Shown here: positions 45,027 through 54,256 of the stretch, in pieces | How the letters are laid out: each line of letters begins with the position of its first letter | Position numbering within the stretch: the stretch's first letter is position 1 | Source of the DNA: Pelomonas sp047654805 | GTDB taxonomy: Bacteria > Pseudomonadota > Gammaproteobacteria > Burkholderiales > Burkholderiaceae_C | Direction of reading: 5' to 3' | NCBI RefSeq assembly: GCF_047654805.1 | Contig: NZ_JASGIV010000001.1 | Location: 744,001-808,000, forward strand | DNA length: 64,000 nt | The notes under the pieces: model-generated | Told to the model about the DNA's origin: nothing | Database searches by the model: none | What the model saw: the letters and a program-made list of their open reading frames with translations, nothing else | Program-made: the position numbers and the translations under genes

Positions 45027-45156
45027 GGTGTTCAGGCGTGCTGAAGGTTGGTGTGCCGGCGCATTGCCGGTGCGCCGAGCGGATGGAGCGGGAGCGAGGC
45101 CGGGCGCGACTGCTCCGTGTCCCCCGCGCCGACGCGCTCGTCGCGACTTGCCGCTT

Positions 45157-46442
45157 TCATTGGATCCTCTGCAGCAGGGCGTTGCCCTCTTCGACGAGCC
45201 GGCGCGCGGCATCGGCGTCGCTGGTCTTGTTGTAGGCGATGGTCTCGAAGACCTCGCGCATGAATTTCTGGAAGCGCGCGTGCTCGAACAGCGGCGCGGG
45301 GCGGATGAGGCGGCCGGCGTCGCGCTGGGCCTGGATCTGGTCATGCGCGGCCAGCTCCAGCGGCGGCAGGCCGCCGGCCTTTTGCAGCACGGCCAGCGCC
45401 CCTTTGGCGCTGGGCAGGCCGCGCGTGCGGCCGAGCAGCCGGGCGGCCTCGGGGTCGGTCAGCAGGAAGTTCATCAGCTTGGCCGCCAGCTCGGCCTGCT
45501 TGCAGTTGCGGCCTATGGTGTACATGACCGTCGGCCGGCCGAACAGGCCGCTGTCCTTGCTGCCTTCAAGCGTCGGGAAGGCGCCCAGGGCCAGCTTCTC
45601 GCCCGGCGCCAGCGTGGAGCCGCGCAGCGCGATGACCGAGTCCCAGGTGTAGTTGCCGGCCCAGCGGCCGGACACCCAGTCGGGCTGCTGCTCGGTGGGC
45701 TTCTCGGCGCCGCCCAGGCTGGCTCGCAGCGGCAACGGCGTGGCGACATGGCTGTCGATGATGCGCTTGTAGGTCTTGACCCACTCCAGCGCGGCGGCCG
45801 GGCTCATCGCGACGCGCGGCTTGGCCGGATCGACGAAGGGCATGCCGTGCTTTTGCTGGATGTAGCTCTGCGACAGCAGGATCATGTCGTAGAGCTCACC
45901 GTCCAGCGGGTAGGCCGAGTCGCCCAGCTTGGCGCGAAAGACGGGGCCGGTGGCGAAGAGCTCGTCCCAGGTCTGCGGCAGTGCCAGGCCCGCGCGGCCG
46001 AAGGCGGTCTGGTTCCACAGGAAGATGCGGGCGCTGAAGGAGGTGGGCAGCGCGTTGAGCTTGCCGGCCACGCGGCCGTAGGCGAGGTCGTCCTCGGTGA
46101 ACTGGTCCAGCGACAGTTCCTTGGCGACGCCGTTCAGGTCGGTGAAGCCGTTGCCGCGCTTGCTGAACATGGCAAGCCATGCCCAGTTGATCTGCATCAC
46201 GTCGGGCTCGGAGCGGCCGGCGATCTGGGTGGTGAGGCGCTCCAGGTAGCCGTTGAAGCCCATGTACTCGGCCTTCACGCGCACGCCGTAGCGCTGCTCG
46301 AAGACCTTGAGTGCGGCCAGCGTGGCCTGGTGCCGGCTGGCGCCACCCCACCAGGCGAAGCGCAGCACGGGGCGCTCCTGCGCATGGACGAAGGGCGCGC
46401 CCAGCGCGGCGGCGCTGGCGATAAGGGTGCGGCGGTTCAGGC

Positions 46443-46446
<4 letters not shown>
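45157..46446 (-). CDS. togB: Oligogalacturonide-binding protein of the Tog ABC importer
   Basis: 429 residues of the family-1 extracellular binding-protein class. Signal peptide LIASAAALGAPFVHA; 'LRFAWWGGASRHQATLAALK' and 'YMGFNGYLERLTTQIAGRSE' are the TogB-type opening. It lies in the togM-N-A-B gene order next to ogl, as in Dickeya and Yersinia. It would bind short oligogalacturonides in the periplasm. The start overlaps togA by ATGA. Confidence 0.85.
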
Positions 46447-47549
<1,103 letters not shown>

Positions 47550-47553
47550 GGCC

Positions 47554-48426
47554 TTATCCCTTCACGCCACTGCTGGTGGCGCCTTCGATGAAATGCTTCT
47601 GGGCGGCGAAGAACACCGCGACGGACGGGATCAGCGCGACGACCGAGATCGCGATGACGTTGGCCCACTCGACCTCCTCGGTGGCGCCTATGCTCATCTT
47701 GAGCGCCAGGCTGACCGGGTACTTCTCGACCGAGGCGAGGTAGATCAGCGGCCCCATGAAGTCGTTCATGGTCCAGATGAACTGGAACACGATGACCGAG
47801 ATGATGGCCGGCTTGAGCAGCGGCACGATGATGTGCCAGAGCAGCTGCAGCGCGTTGCAGCCGTCGATCAGCGCGGCTTCCTCCATGTCGCGCGGGATGC
47901 CGCGCAGGAACTGCACCAGCATGAAGACGAAGAAGGTGTCGGTGGCGAAGGCCGAGGGCACGATCAGCGGCAGGTAGCTGTCCAGCCAGCCCAGTTCGCG
48001 GAACACCAGGTACTGCGGCAGGCGCAGCACGATCAGCGGCAGCATCATCGTGCCGACCATGATGCTGAACAGGATCTTCTTGCCCCAGAACTCGAAGCGG
48101 GCGAAGGCATAGGCCACCAGCACGCAGGAGATCACCGTCACGATGATGCGCGGGATGGTGATGAGGAAGCTGTTCAGAAAGTAGGTCGCGAAGGTGTACT
48201 CGGTGCTGGTCTTCCACCCCTTGGCGTAGGCGTCCAGCGAGAACTTGCTGGGCCAGAAGCCGGCCGACGTGAAGATCTCGCTGTTGCTCTTGAAGGAGGC
48301 GCCCACCAGCCACAGCAGCGGGTAGAGCATGACGATGGCCGTCGCGCCCAGCATCAGGTAGCGCAGCCAGGGCGTCCTGCCGTCGTCGCCCACGGCGCGT
48401 TCATTCATTTCTGCGGCGGCGCTCAC
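47554..48426 (-). CDS. togN: Tog importer inner-membrane permease, second
   Basis: 290 residues with six hydrophobic segments and the CUT1 coupling loop 'EEAALIDGCNALQLLWHIIV' with PLLKPAI. The N-terminal 'LRYLMLGATAIVMLYPLLWL' is typical of MalG-type permeases. The start overlaps the togM stop (48423-48426). Confidence 0.88.
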   Translation of the reverse strand: MSAAAEMNERAVGDDGRTPWLRYLMLGATAIVMLYPLLWLVGASFKSNSEIFTSAGFWPSKFSLDAYAKGWKTSTEYTFATYFLNSFLITIPRIIVTVISCVLVAYAFARFEFWGKKILFSIMVGTMMLPLIVLRLPQYLVFRELGWLDSYLPLIVPSAFATDTFFVFMLVQFLRGIPRDMEEAALIDGCNALQLLWHIIVPLLKPAIISVIVFQFIWTMNDFMGPLIYLASVEKYPVSLALKMSIGATEEVEWANVIAISVVALIPSVAVFFAAQKHFIEGATSSGVKG

Positions 48427-49310
48427 TTGCGGCTCTCCTTCTCACCGGCGTAGAAGACCCAGTACTTGCTGCTCCAGAACGAGATCGCGGCGAGGCCCGC
48501 GACCAGCGCGAACAGCACCCAGCTCAGCGCTGCGCCATAGCCCAGGTTGAAGAAGCGAAAGCTCTGGTCGTAGATGTAGAGCGCCAGCACATAGGTGGAA
48601 TGCAGCGGGCCGCCCTCCGTGATCAGGTAGGGGCCGTTGAACTCCTGGAAGGCATGCACCATCTGCATGATCAGGTTGAAGAAGATGACCGGCGTGATCA
48701 GCGGCACCGTGATCTTCCAGAACTGCTGGCCCGTGCTGGCACCGTCGATCTCGGCGGCCTCGTACAGCGACTTGGGCACGTTCTGCAGTGCGGCCAGGAA
48801 GATGACGCAGGCCGAGCCGAACTGCCAGGTGAACAGCAGCACGATGGTCCACATCGAGTAGTGCTCGTCGGCCAGCCAGGGGATGGGCTCCAGGCCCAGC
48901 TTGGCCAGGATGATGTTGACCAGGCCGTACTTGGCGAACACGAAGCGCCACAGCACCGCCACCGCGATGGATCCACCCAGGATGGACGGGATGTAGAAGG
49001 CAGCGCGAAAGGCGTTGATGCCCCTGAGGCGGAAGTTCAGCACCTGGGCCACGACAAGCGCGAAGCCCACCCGCAGCGGCACCGCCAGCAGCGCGAAGGT
49101 CAGCGTGACGCCCAGCGACTTCGTGAACAGCGGGTCGCCGCCCAGCATCTCCTCGTAGTTGCGCAGGCCCACCCACTCGGGCGGGTCGATCAGGTCGTAC
49201 TGCGTGAAGCTGAGCGCGAAGCTCATCACGAAGGGAAAGGCCTTGAACAACAGCACGCCCAGCACGAATGGCAGGACGAACATGAAGCCCAGCTTTTTGT
49301 TCTCGTACAT
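48423..49310 (-). CDS. togM: Tog importer inner-membrane permease, first
   Basis: 295 residues from ATG 49310 (MYENKKLGFMFVLPFVLGVL). Six hydrophobic segments, with the coupling loop 'YEAAEIDGASTGQQFWKITV' and PLITPVIFF, as in MalF-type CUT1 permeases. It follows kduD by 71 bp and opens the Tog transporter block. Confidence 0.88.
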   Translation of the reverse strand: MYENKKLGFMFVLPFVLGVLLFKAFPFVMSFALSFTQYDLIDPPEWVGLRNYEEMLGGDPLFTKSLGVTLTFALLAVPLRVGFALVVAQVLNFRLRGINAFRAAFYIPSILGGSIAVAVLWRFVFAKYGLVNIILAKLGLEPIPWLADEHYSMWTIVLLFTWQFGSACVIFLAALQNVPKSLYEAAEIDGASTGQQFWKITVPLITPVIFFNLIMQMVHAFQEFNGPYLITEGGPLHSTYVLALYIYDQSFRFFNLGYGAALSWVLFALVAGLAAISFWSSKYWVFYAGEKESRK

Positions 49311-49381
49311 CGCCCGGTGTCTCCGTCCGAGGCTGTTATTCACGGGCCCGCCGTGGGCGGGCCTCGTACTGCGGATGCGTT

Positions 49382-50155
49382 TTAGCGGGCGAGCCAGCCG
49401 CCGTCCACGGCGACGGTGTAGCCGTTGACATAGTCCGACGCCGGCGACGCCAGGAACACCACCGGGCCGGCCAGGTCCTCGGGCTTGCCCCAGCGGGCGG
49501 CGGGGATGCGCTCGAGGATGGCGCTGTTGCGCTGCTCGTCGGCGCGCAGCGCCGCGGTGTTGTTGGTGGCCATGTAGCCCGGGGCGATGGCGTTCACGTT
49601 GATGCCGTGGGAGGCCCACTCGTTGGCCATCAGCCGCGTGATGCCCATGACGCCGCTCTTGCTGGCGGTGTAGGAGGGCACGCGGATGCCGCCCTGGAAG
49701 CTCAGCATCGAGGCGATGTTGACGATCTTGCCGCCCGTGCCCTGGGCCATGAAGACCTTGGCCACGGCCTGCGACAGGAAGAACACCGACTTCAGGTTCA
49801 GGTCCATCACGTCGTCCCAGTCGGCCTCGGAGAACTTGATGGCGTCCTCACGCCGGATGATGCCGGCGTTGTTGACCAGGATGTGCACCGCGCCGTTGAA
49901 GGCCTTGGCCTGGGCGACGAGGTCGGGGATGCAGCTGACGTCGCCCAGATTGGCCCGCAGGTCCAGGAAGCGGCGGCCCAGCGCTTCGACGGCCGCCTTG
50001 GTCTCGTCGGGCTCGGTGACGTTGACGCCGACCACGTCGGCGCCGGCCTGGGCGAGCGCGAGGGCCATGCCCTGGCCCAGGCCCGTGTTGCAGCCGGTCA
50101 CGATGGCCGTCTTGCCGGCCAGATTGAAGTTCTGAAGAACCATGTCTTTGTCCAA
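49382..50155 (-). CDS. kduD: 2-dehydro-3-deoxy-D-gluconate 5-dehydrogenase
   Basis: 257-residue SDR. Cofactor motif TGCNTGLGQGMALALAQAGA, NNAGIIRRED, catalytic Ser in NIASMLSFQGG and Tyr-Lys in YTASKSGVMG, ending 'GYTVAVDGGWLAR', as in KduD. It reduces 2,5-diketo-3-deoxygluconate to 2-keto-3-deoxygluconate with NADH, the last step before KdgK. First gene of the minus-strand pectin unit; an in-frame ATG at 50143 could also be used. A long imperfect dyad lies upstream (50269-50305). Confidence 0.9.
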   Translation of the reverse strand: MDKDMVLQNFNLAGKTAIVTGCNTGLGQGMALALAQAGADVVGVNVTEPDETKAAVEALGRRFLDLRANLGDVSCIPDLVAQAKAFNGAVHILVNNAGIIRREDAIKFSEADWDDVMDLNLKSVFFLSQAVAKVFMAQGTGGKIVNIASMLSFQGGIRVPSYTASKSGVMGITRLMANEWASHGINVNAIAPGYMATNNTAALRADEQRNSAILERIPAARWGKPEDLAGPVVFLASPASDYVNGYTVAVDGGWLAR

Positions 50156-50268
50156 GGTGCGTAGGGCACCGGTTGTGCAGGCCCCGGCGTGGCTGCAGGG
50201 GTTGGGAATCGGTTGAAACGCAGTTCCACTTTTCCGACGTCGCGACTTTAGTCACGCGGCAAGTGTTG

Positions 50269-50305
50269 CGGAATCATGGTTTCTAATTAGTGAACCGATG
50301 TTCCG
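50269..50305. promoter_or_regulatory. Imperfect dyad, candidate KdgR operator
   Basis: The perfect centre CTAATTAG is flanked by GGTT/AACC, then CAT/ATG and outer arms CGGAA/TTCCG, with single-base offsets between blocks; about 16 base pairs match in total. It lies between the divergent pectin arms, where a KdgR (IclR-type) site would be expected. It does not obviously match the enterobacterial KdgR box, so the regulator is a guess. Confidence 0.4.
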
Positions 50306-50360
50306 AATTTTGCATCTTCCACCTATCATCGTCCACAAGCCAGACCAAGCAAGCACAACC

Positions 50361-50462
50361 ATGAGCAGTTACATCCTCAGCGACGACGCGCCTTGGACCG
50401 GAATCGGCGACGGCGCCCCGCTGCTCGACCAGTTTTCCGCTCGTCGCAACGGCTGCCTGTAG
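50361..50462 (+). pseudogene. Possible 5' remnant of a kdgF-like cupin gene
   Basis: A 33-codon frame begins MSSYILSDDAPWTGIGDG, which resembles the N-terminus of KdgF-type cupins (D-x-x-P-W-x-x-x-G-x-G then normally R-K). After GDG the similarity ends and a stop follows 15 codons later; no cupin His motifs occur in any frame nearby. KdgF promotes ring opening of unsaturated galacturonate, so the location between kduD and the receptor fits. It could also be a chance frame or a short leader. Confidence 0.38.
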
Positions 50463-50613
50463 TCGTCGGCGACAACAGCCGGCGCTCGCACTGCAGCGTC
50501 GCCGGACCAGAAATCAAAGGGTGCCCTGCGTGCGCCCAGGCTCAATTGCCCTCGCATAACCCGAGAGCCGCCAGCGCGTCGCGCCCAGGTGGCCTTGCAC
50601 CAGGAGACATCAC

Positions 50614-53544
50614 ATGCCCTCGTTCCGTCCGTCCCGCCGCCTGGCCCTGAGCCCGGTGGCTCTGGCCGCCACCCTCGCCACGCTGTCCGCCGCATCTGCC
50701 TCTGCCCAGACCGCGCCGGCCGACGCGGCCAAGAACCAGCTGGAAACCGTCACCGTGACGGGCATCCGCGCCTCGCTGGAGAGCGCGCTGAACGCCAAGC
50801 GCCAGGACAAGGGCATCGTCGACGTCATCAAGTCCGAGGACATCGCCAAGTTCCCCGACACCAACCTGGCCGAGTCGCTGCAGCGCGTGCCGGGCGTGGT
50901 CATCGACCGCGATGCCGGCGAGGGCCGCAACATCACCGTGCGCGGCCTGGGCGCCGACTTCACGCGTGTACGCATCAACGGCATCGAGGCGCTGGCGACC
51001 ACCGGCGGCACCGACAGCTCCGGCGGCGCCAACCGCAGCCGCGGCTTCGACTTCAACGTGTTCGCGGCCGAGCTCTTCAACAGCCTGACGGTGCGCAAGA
51101 GCAACCAGGCCGACATCGACGAGGGCTCGCTGGGCGCCACGGTGGACCTGCAGGCCGCGCGCCCGTTTGACCTGAAGAAGTTCGTCGCGACCGCATCGCT
51201 GAAGGGGCGCTACAACGACCTGATCGGCAAGACCGACCCGCGCGCGGCCTTCCTCGTGTCCAACACCTTCGCCAACAACACCTTCGGCGTGCTGGTGTCG
51301 GGCGCGCTGTCCAAGCGCCGCCTGTACGAAGAGGGCTTCTCCACCGTGCGCTGGGACAACGGCGCCTCGTCCGGCGGCTGGTGCGCACCTGGTACCGGCA
51401 ACTGCGGCACGGGCGGCGTGGCGTCGATTCCGAGCTCGCTGCCGCCCGCCAAGCTGCCCGCGACGGCGGACAACCTGGCCACCTACAACACCGCCAGCAG
51501 CGCCAACAACTTCCACCCGCGCCTGCCGCGCTACGGCCGCCTGACGCACGACCAGGACCGCGTGGGCCTGACCGGCTCCGTGCAATGGCGCCCGGCCGAC
51601 ACGACCACCGTCAGCCTGGACCTGCTGTACTCCAAGCTCAAGGCCACGCGCCAGGAGGACTTCCTCGAGGCCATCTCCTTCAGCCGCACGGCCGCCCAGG
51701 GCGGCAAGCCGCAGACCAGCGTGGTCGAGTCGCAGTACGACGCCAACGGCGCGCTGCTTTACGGCAAGTACAACGGCGTGGACGTGCGTGCCGAATCGCG
51801 CTACGACGAACTCTCCACCACGTTCACCCAGCCCACGCTGACCGTCGAGCACGAGTTCACCGACACGCTGCGTGCCCAGGTCAAGCTCGGCCGCGCAGAG
51901 TCCAAGTTCCGCAACCCGGTGCAGACGACGACGACGCTGGACGCGCTGAACGTCAACGGCTACGCGATCGACTTCCGCGGCAACGACCGCCTGCCCGTCA
52001 TCAGCTACCCCTTCGACGTGACGTCGGCCAGCGGCCCGCTGCAGATCGTCGGCGTGCCCGTGGCGACCAGCGGCACCCAGGCCACCACCGTCACCAACGC
52101 GACCACCAGCGAGATCCGCATCCGTCCCCAGGGTGCCAACAACCGCAACGACGTGGCCCAGATCGACCTGACCTGGGAGCCCATGGACAACTTCCTGCTC
52201 AAGGGCGGTGTCCAGCACAAGCGCTACAAGTTCGACACCTACGAATTCCGCCGCATCAACCAGAACGACACCATCTTCGCGCCGGCCTCCACGGCAGGCC
52301 TGACGACGACGCTGACCGGTTTCGGCAAGGGCCTGTCCCTGCCGGGCGGCGTGGCCACCTCCTGGGTCATCCCGGACCTGAAGGCCATCGTGGCGGCCTA
52401 TGACATCTACTGCAACTGCCTGAAGAGCGGTCCGGTCGGCGGCCCCGGCGACTTCACGCTGTCGTCCACCACCAACGGCAACGCCCGCGGCAACAACCGC
52501 GCCGTGCAGGAAACCGACCAGGGCGGCTACCTGATGGCCGAGTTCACGCGCCGCCCCTTCGGCATCAAGGTGGACGGCAACGTCGGCGTGCGCTACGTGA
52601 CGACTGAGCAGATCGCCACCGGCTACCAGTCCATCGGCGGCGGCACCGAGGTCACCACCGTCAACAAGTACAGCGACACGCTGCCGGCCCTGAACCTGGC
52701 CGCCACCGTGGCGCCGGACGTCATCCTGCGCTTCGCGGCCGCCAAGGCCATGGCCCGCCCGCAGCTCGGCAACCTGAATCCCGGCGGCTCCATCGCCACG
52801 ACCGGCACGCTCAGCATCACGGCCGGCAACCCCTACCTGAAGCCCTTCCGCGCCAAGACCTTCGACTTCAGCGCCGAGTGGTACCACGACCGCAACGGCT
52901 TCATCGGCCTGGGCCTGTTCCAGAAGAACATCGACACCTACATCCAGAGCCTGCGCACCAACATCGCGTTCAAGGACTCCGGCCTGCCGCTGTCGCTGCT
53001 GCCGTCCAACTTCACGGGCGACGAGATCTTCCAGTACACGACGCCGATCAACACCCCCGGGGGCAAGCTCAAGGGCTTCGAGATCAACTTCCAGCAGCCC
53101 TTCAACTTCCTGCCGGGCTGGGGCAAGAACTTCGGCGTGCTGCTGAACTACACCAAGGTGCAGTCCAAGATCACCTACCTGGTCTCGCCCACCAGCAACA
53201 GCGTCATCGTGGACGACCTGATCAACATGTCGCCCACGTCGGCCAACGGCACGCTGTACTACGACGACGGCACCTTCAGCGCCCGCGTGTCCCTGTCCAA
53301 GCGCTCGTCCTTCCTGACCCGCGTGCCGGGCCAGAACAACAACGACGTCGAAGGCAAGAACGGCACCAAGAACGTGGACCTTTCGCTGAGCTACAAGGTC
53401 ACGCCCAACCTGGACCTGACGCTGGAAGGCGTGAACCTGACCAACGAGGCCAATGACCAGTTCATCAGCCGCGCCCGCAACAGCTCGGTGGTCTATCACG
53501 TGACCGGCCGCGAGTACCTGATCGGTGCCCGCTACAAGTTCTAA
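50614..53544 (+). CDS. TonB-dependent receptor (TIGR01782 type), probable oligogalacturonide uptake
   Basis: 976 residues. Signal peptide ending SASAQ, TonB-box-like ETVTVTGIRASL, and a plug domain with 'FPDTNLAESLQRVPGVVIDR', 'GEGRNITVRGLGADFTRVRI' and 'IDEGSLGATVDLQAARPF', the signature of the carbohydrate-linked TIGR01782 receptors common in Xanthomonas, Caulobacter and Roseateles relatives. The barrel ends in 'EYLIGARYKF'. AGGAG precedes ATG 50614. It heads the plus arm of the pectin island and is the best candidate for outer-membrane uptake of pectin fragments. Ligand inferred from context. Confidence 0.9.
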   Translation: MPSFRPSRRLALSPVALAATLATLSAASASAQTAPADAAKNQLETVTVTGIRASLESALNAKRQDKGIVDVIKSEDIAKFPDTNLAESLQRVPGVVIDRDAGEGRNITVRGLGADFTRVRINGIEALATTGGTDSSGGANRSRGFDFNVFAAELFNSLTVRKSNQADIDEGSLGATVDLQAARPFDLKKFVATASLKGRYNDLIGKTDPRAAFLVSNTFANNTFGVLVSGALSKRRLYEEGFSTVRWDNGASSGGWCAPGTGNCGTGGVASIPSSLPPAKLPATADNLATYNTASSANNFHPRLPRYGRLTHDQDRVGLTGSVQWRPADTTTVSLDLLYSKLKATRQEDFLEAISFSRTAAQGGKPQTSVVESQYDANGALLYGKYNGVDVRAESRYDELSTTFTQPTLTVEHEFTDTLRAQVKLGRAESKFRNPVQTTTTLDALNVNGYAIDFRGNDRLPVISYPFDVTSASGPLQIVGVPVATSGTQATTVTNATTSEIRIRPQGANNRNDVAQIDLTWEPMDNFLLKGGVQHKRYKFDTYEFRRINQNDTIFAPASTAGLTTTLTGFGKGLSLPGGVATSWVIPDLKAIVAAYDIYCNCLKSGPVGGPGDFTLSSTTNGNARGNNRAVQETDQGGYLMAEFTRRPFGIKVDGNVGVRYVTTEQIATGYQSIGGGTEVTTVNKYSDTLPALNLAATVAPDVILRFAAAKAMARPQLGNLNPGGSIATTGTLSITAGNPYLKPFRAKTFDFSAEWYHDRNGFIGLGLFQKNIDTYIQSLRTNIAFKDSGLPLSLLPSNFTGDEIFQYTTPINTPGGKLKGFEINFQQPFNFLPGWGKNFGVLLNYTKVQSKITYLVSPTSNSVIVDDLINMSPTSANGTLYYDDGTFSARVSLSKRSSFLTRVPGQNNNDVEGKNGTKNVDLSLSYKVTPNLDLTLEGVNLTNEANDQFISRARNSSVVYHVTGREYLIGARYKF

Positions 53545-53569
53545 GCCGCGCCTGGCCTAGACAAGAGAA

Positions 53570-53600
53570 GGGCGCCGGCCTGTCGTCGGTGTCCCTTTTT
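53570..53600 (+). terminator. Possible terminator after the first TonB receptor
   Basis: GGG/CCC and CCG/CGG stems with a small internal loop are followed by TTTTT at 53596-53600, 25 bp after the receptor stop. The stem is weak, so partial read-through to the next genes is likely. Confidence 0.45.
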
Positions 53601-53689
53601 CATGGGCGGGACCCTGCTGGTCCCCGGACTTGAGCAAGAAGCGTCGGCCGCCCCGAAGGGGCGAGCCAGACCTCAGTACGGAGACAAGC

Positions 53690-54256
53690 ATGACCCCCAA
53701 GACCCTCGTGGTCGCGGCTGCCGCATGGCTGGCCGTGACCGCCGCACAGGCTGCCGACAGCCTTCCCGCGGGCACCTTCATCACCGGCCAGGTCAGCGGC
53801 GCCAGCCAGACGCTGCTGGGACTGGACCACCTGTTCGCGGACGAGCCCGGCAGCAACACCACCGCGCTCGCGGCGGACGACCTGGAGTTCATCACCGCCG
53901 ATGCGCAAGTCGCCATCGACTTCTTCGCCGACGGCCGGGTGCAGGTCTGGAACAACAGCGGCGCCACCGGCCTGGCCGGCAGCTACACGCTGACCTTCAG
54001 CTTCGCCGGCCTGGCCGCACCCATCACCGGTTTCACGCCGCTGGACCTGACGGGCGTCAACGGCGGCAGCGTCAGCCTGCAACTGCTGGACCCGCAGCGC
54101 ATCAGCCTGACGCTGAACAACCTCAGCTTCACGGAGGAGTTCGGCAGCTTCACGACGCAGATCGCCATCAGCGCCGTGCCCGAGCCCGCCAGCGCGGCGC
54201 TGCTGGGTGCGGGGCTGGGCCTGCTGGTCCTGCGTCGTGCGAGGAGGCCCGCATGA
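53690..54256 (+). CDS. PEP-CTERM sorting-domain protein
   Basis: 188 residues from ATG 53690 (ACGGAGAC upstream). Signal peptide AAAAWLAVTAAQA, a beta-rich middle domain, and a C-terminal VPEPASAALLGAGLGLLVL followed by RRARR. This is the PEP motif, transmembrane helix and basic tail recognised by exosortase (EpsH/XrtA-type) systems. Its stop overlaps the start of the pectate lyase-pectinesterase gene as ATGA. No exosortase gene is in the window. It may help anchor or export pectin-degrading material; the role is unknown. Confidence 0.85.
   Translation: MTPKTLVVAAAAWLAVTAAQAADSLPAGTFITGQVSGASQTLLGLDHLFADEPGSNTTALAADDLEFITADAQVAIDFFADGRVQVWNNSGATGLAGSYTLTFSFAGLAAPITGFTPLDLTGVNGGSVSLQLLDPQRISLTLNNLSFTEEFGSFTTQIAISAVPEPASAALLGAGLGLLVLRRARRPA

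Larger units (their letters stand above)
50156..50613. other. Divergent control region between the two pectin arms
   Basis: This 458-bp gap separates kduD (minus) from the TonB receptor (plus). It contains a large imperfect dyad (50269-50305), a TATCAT hexamer (50324-50329) that could be a -10 element for the plus arm, a 33-codon frame at 50361 resembling the start of a kdgF cupin gene, and AGGAG before the receptor ATG. GC is locally lower near 50260-50330, as expected for promoters. Confidence 0.6.
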
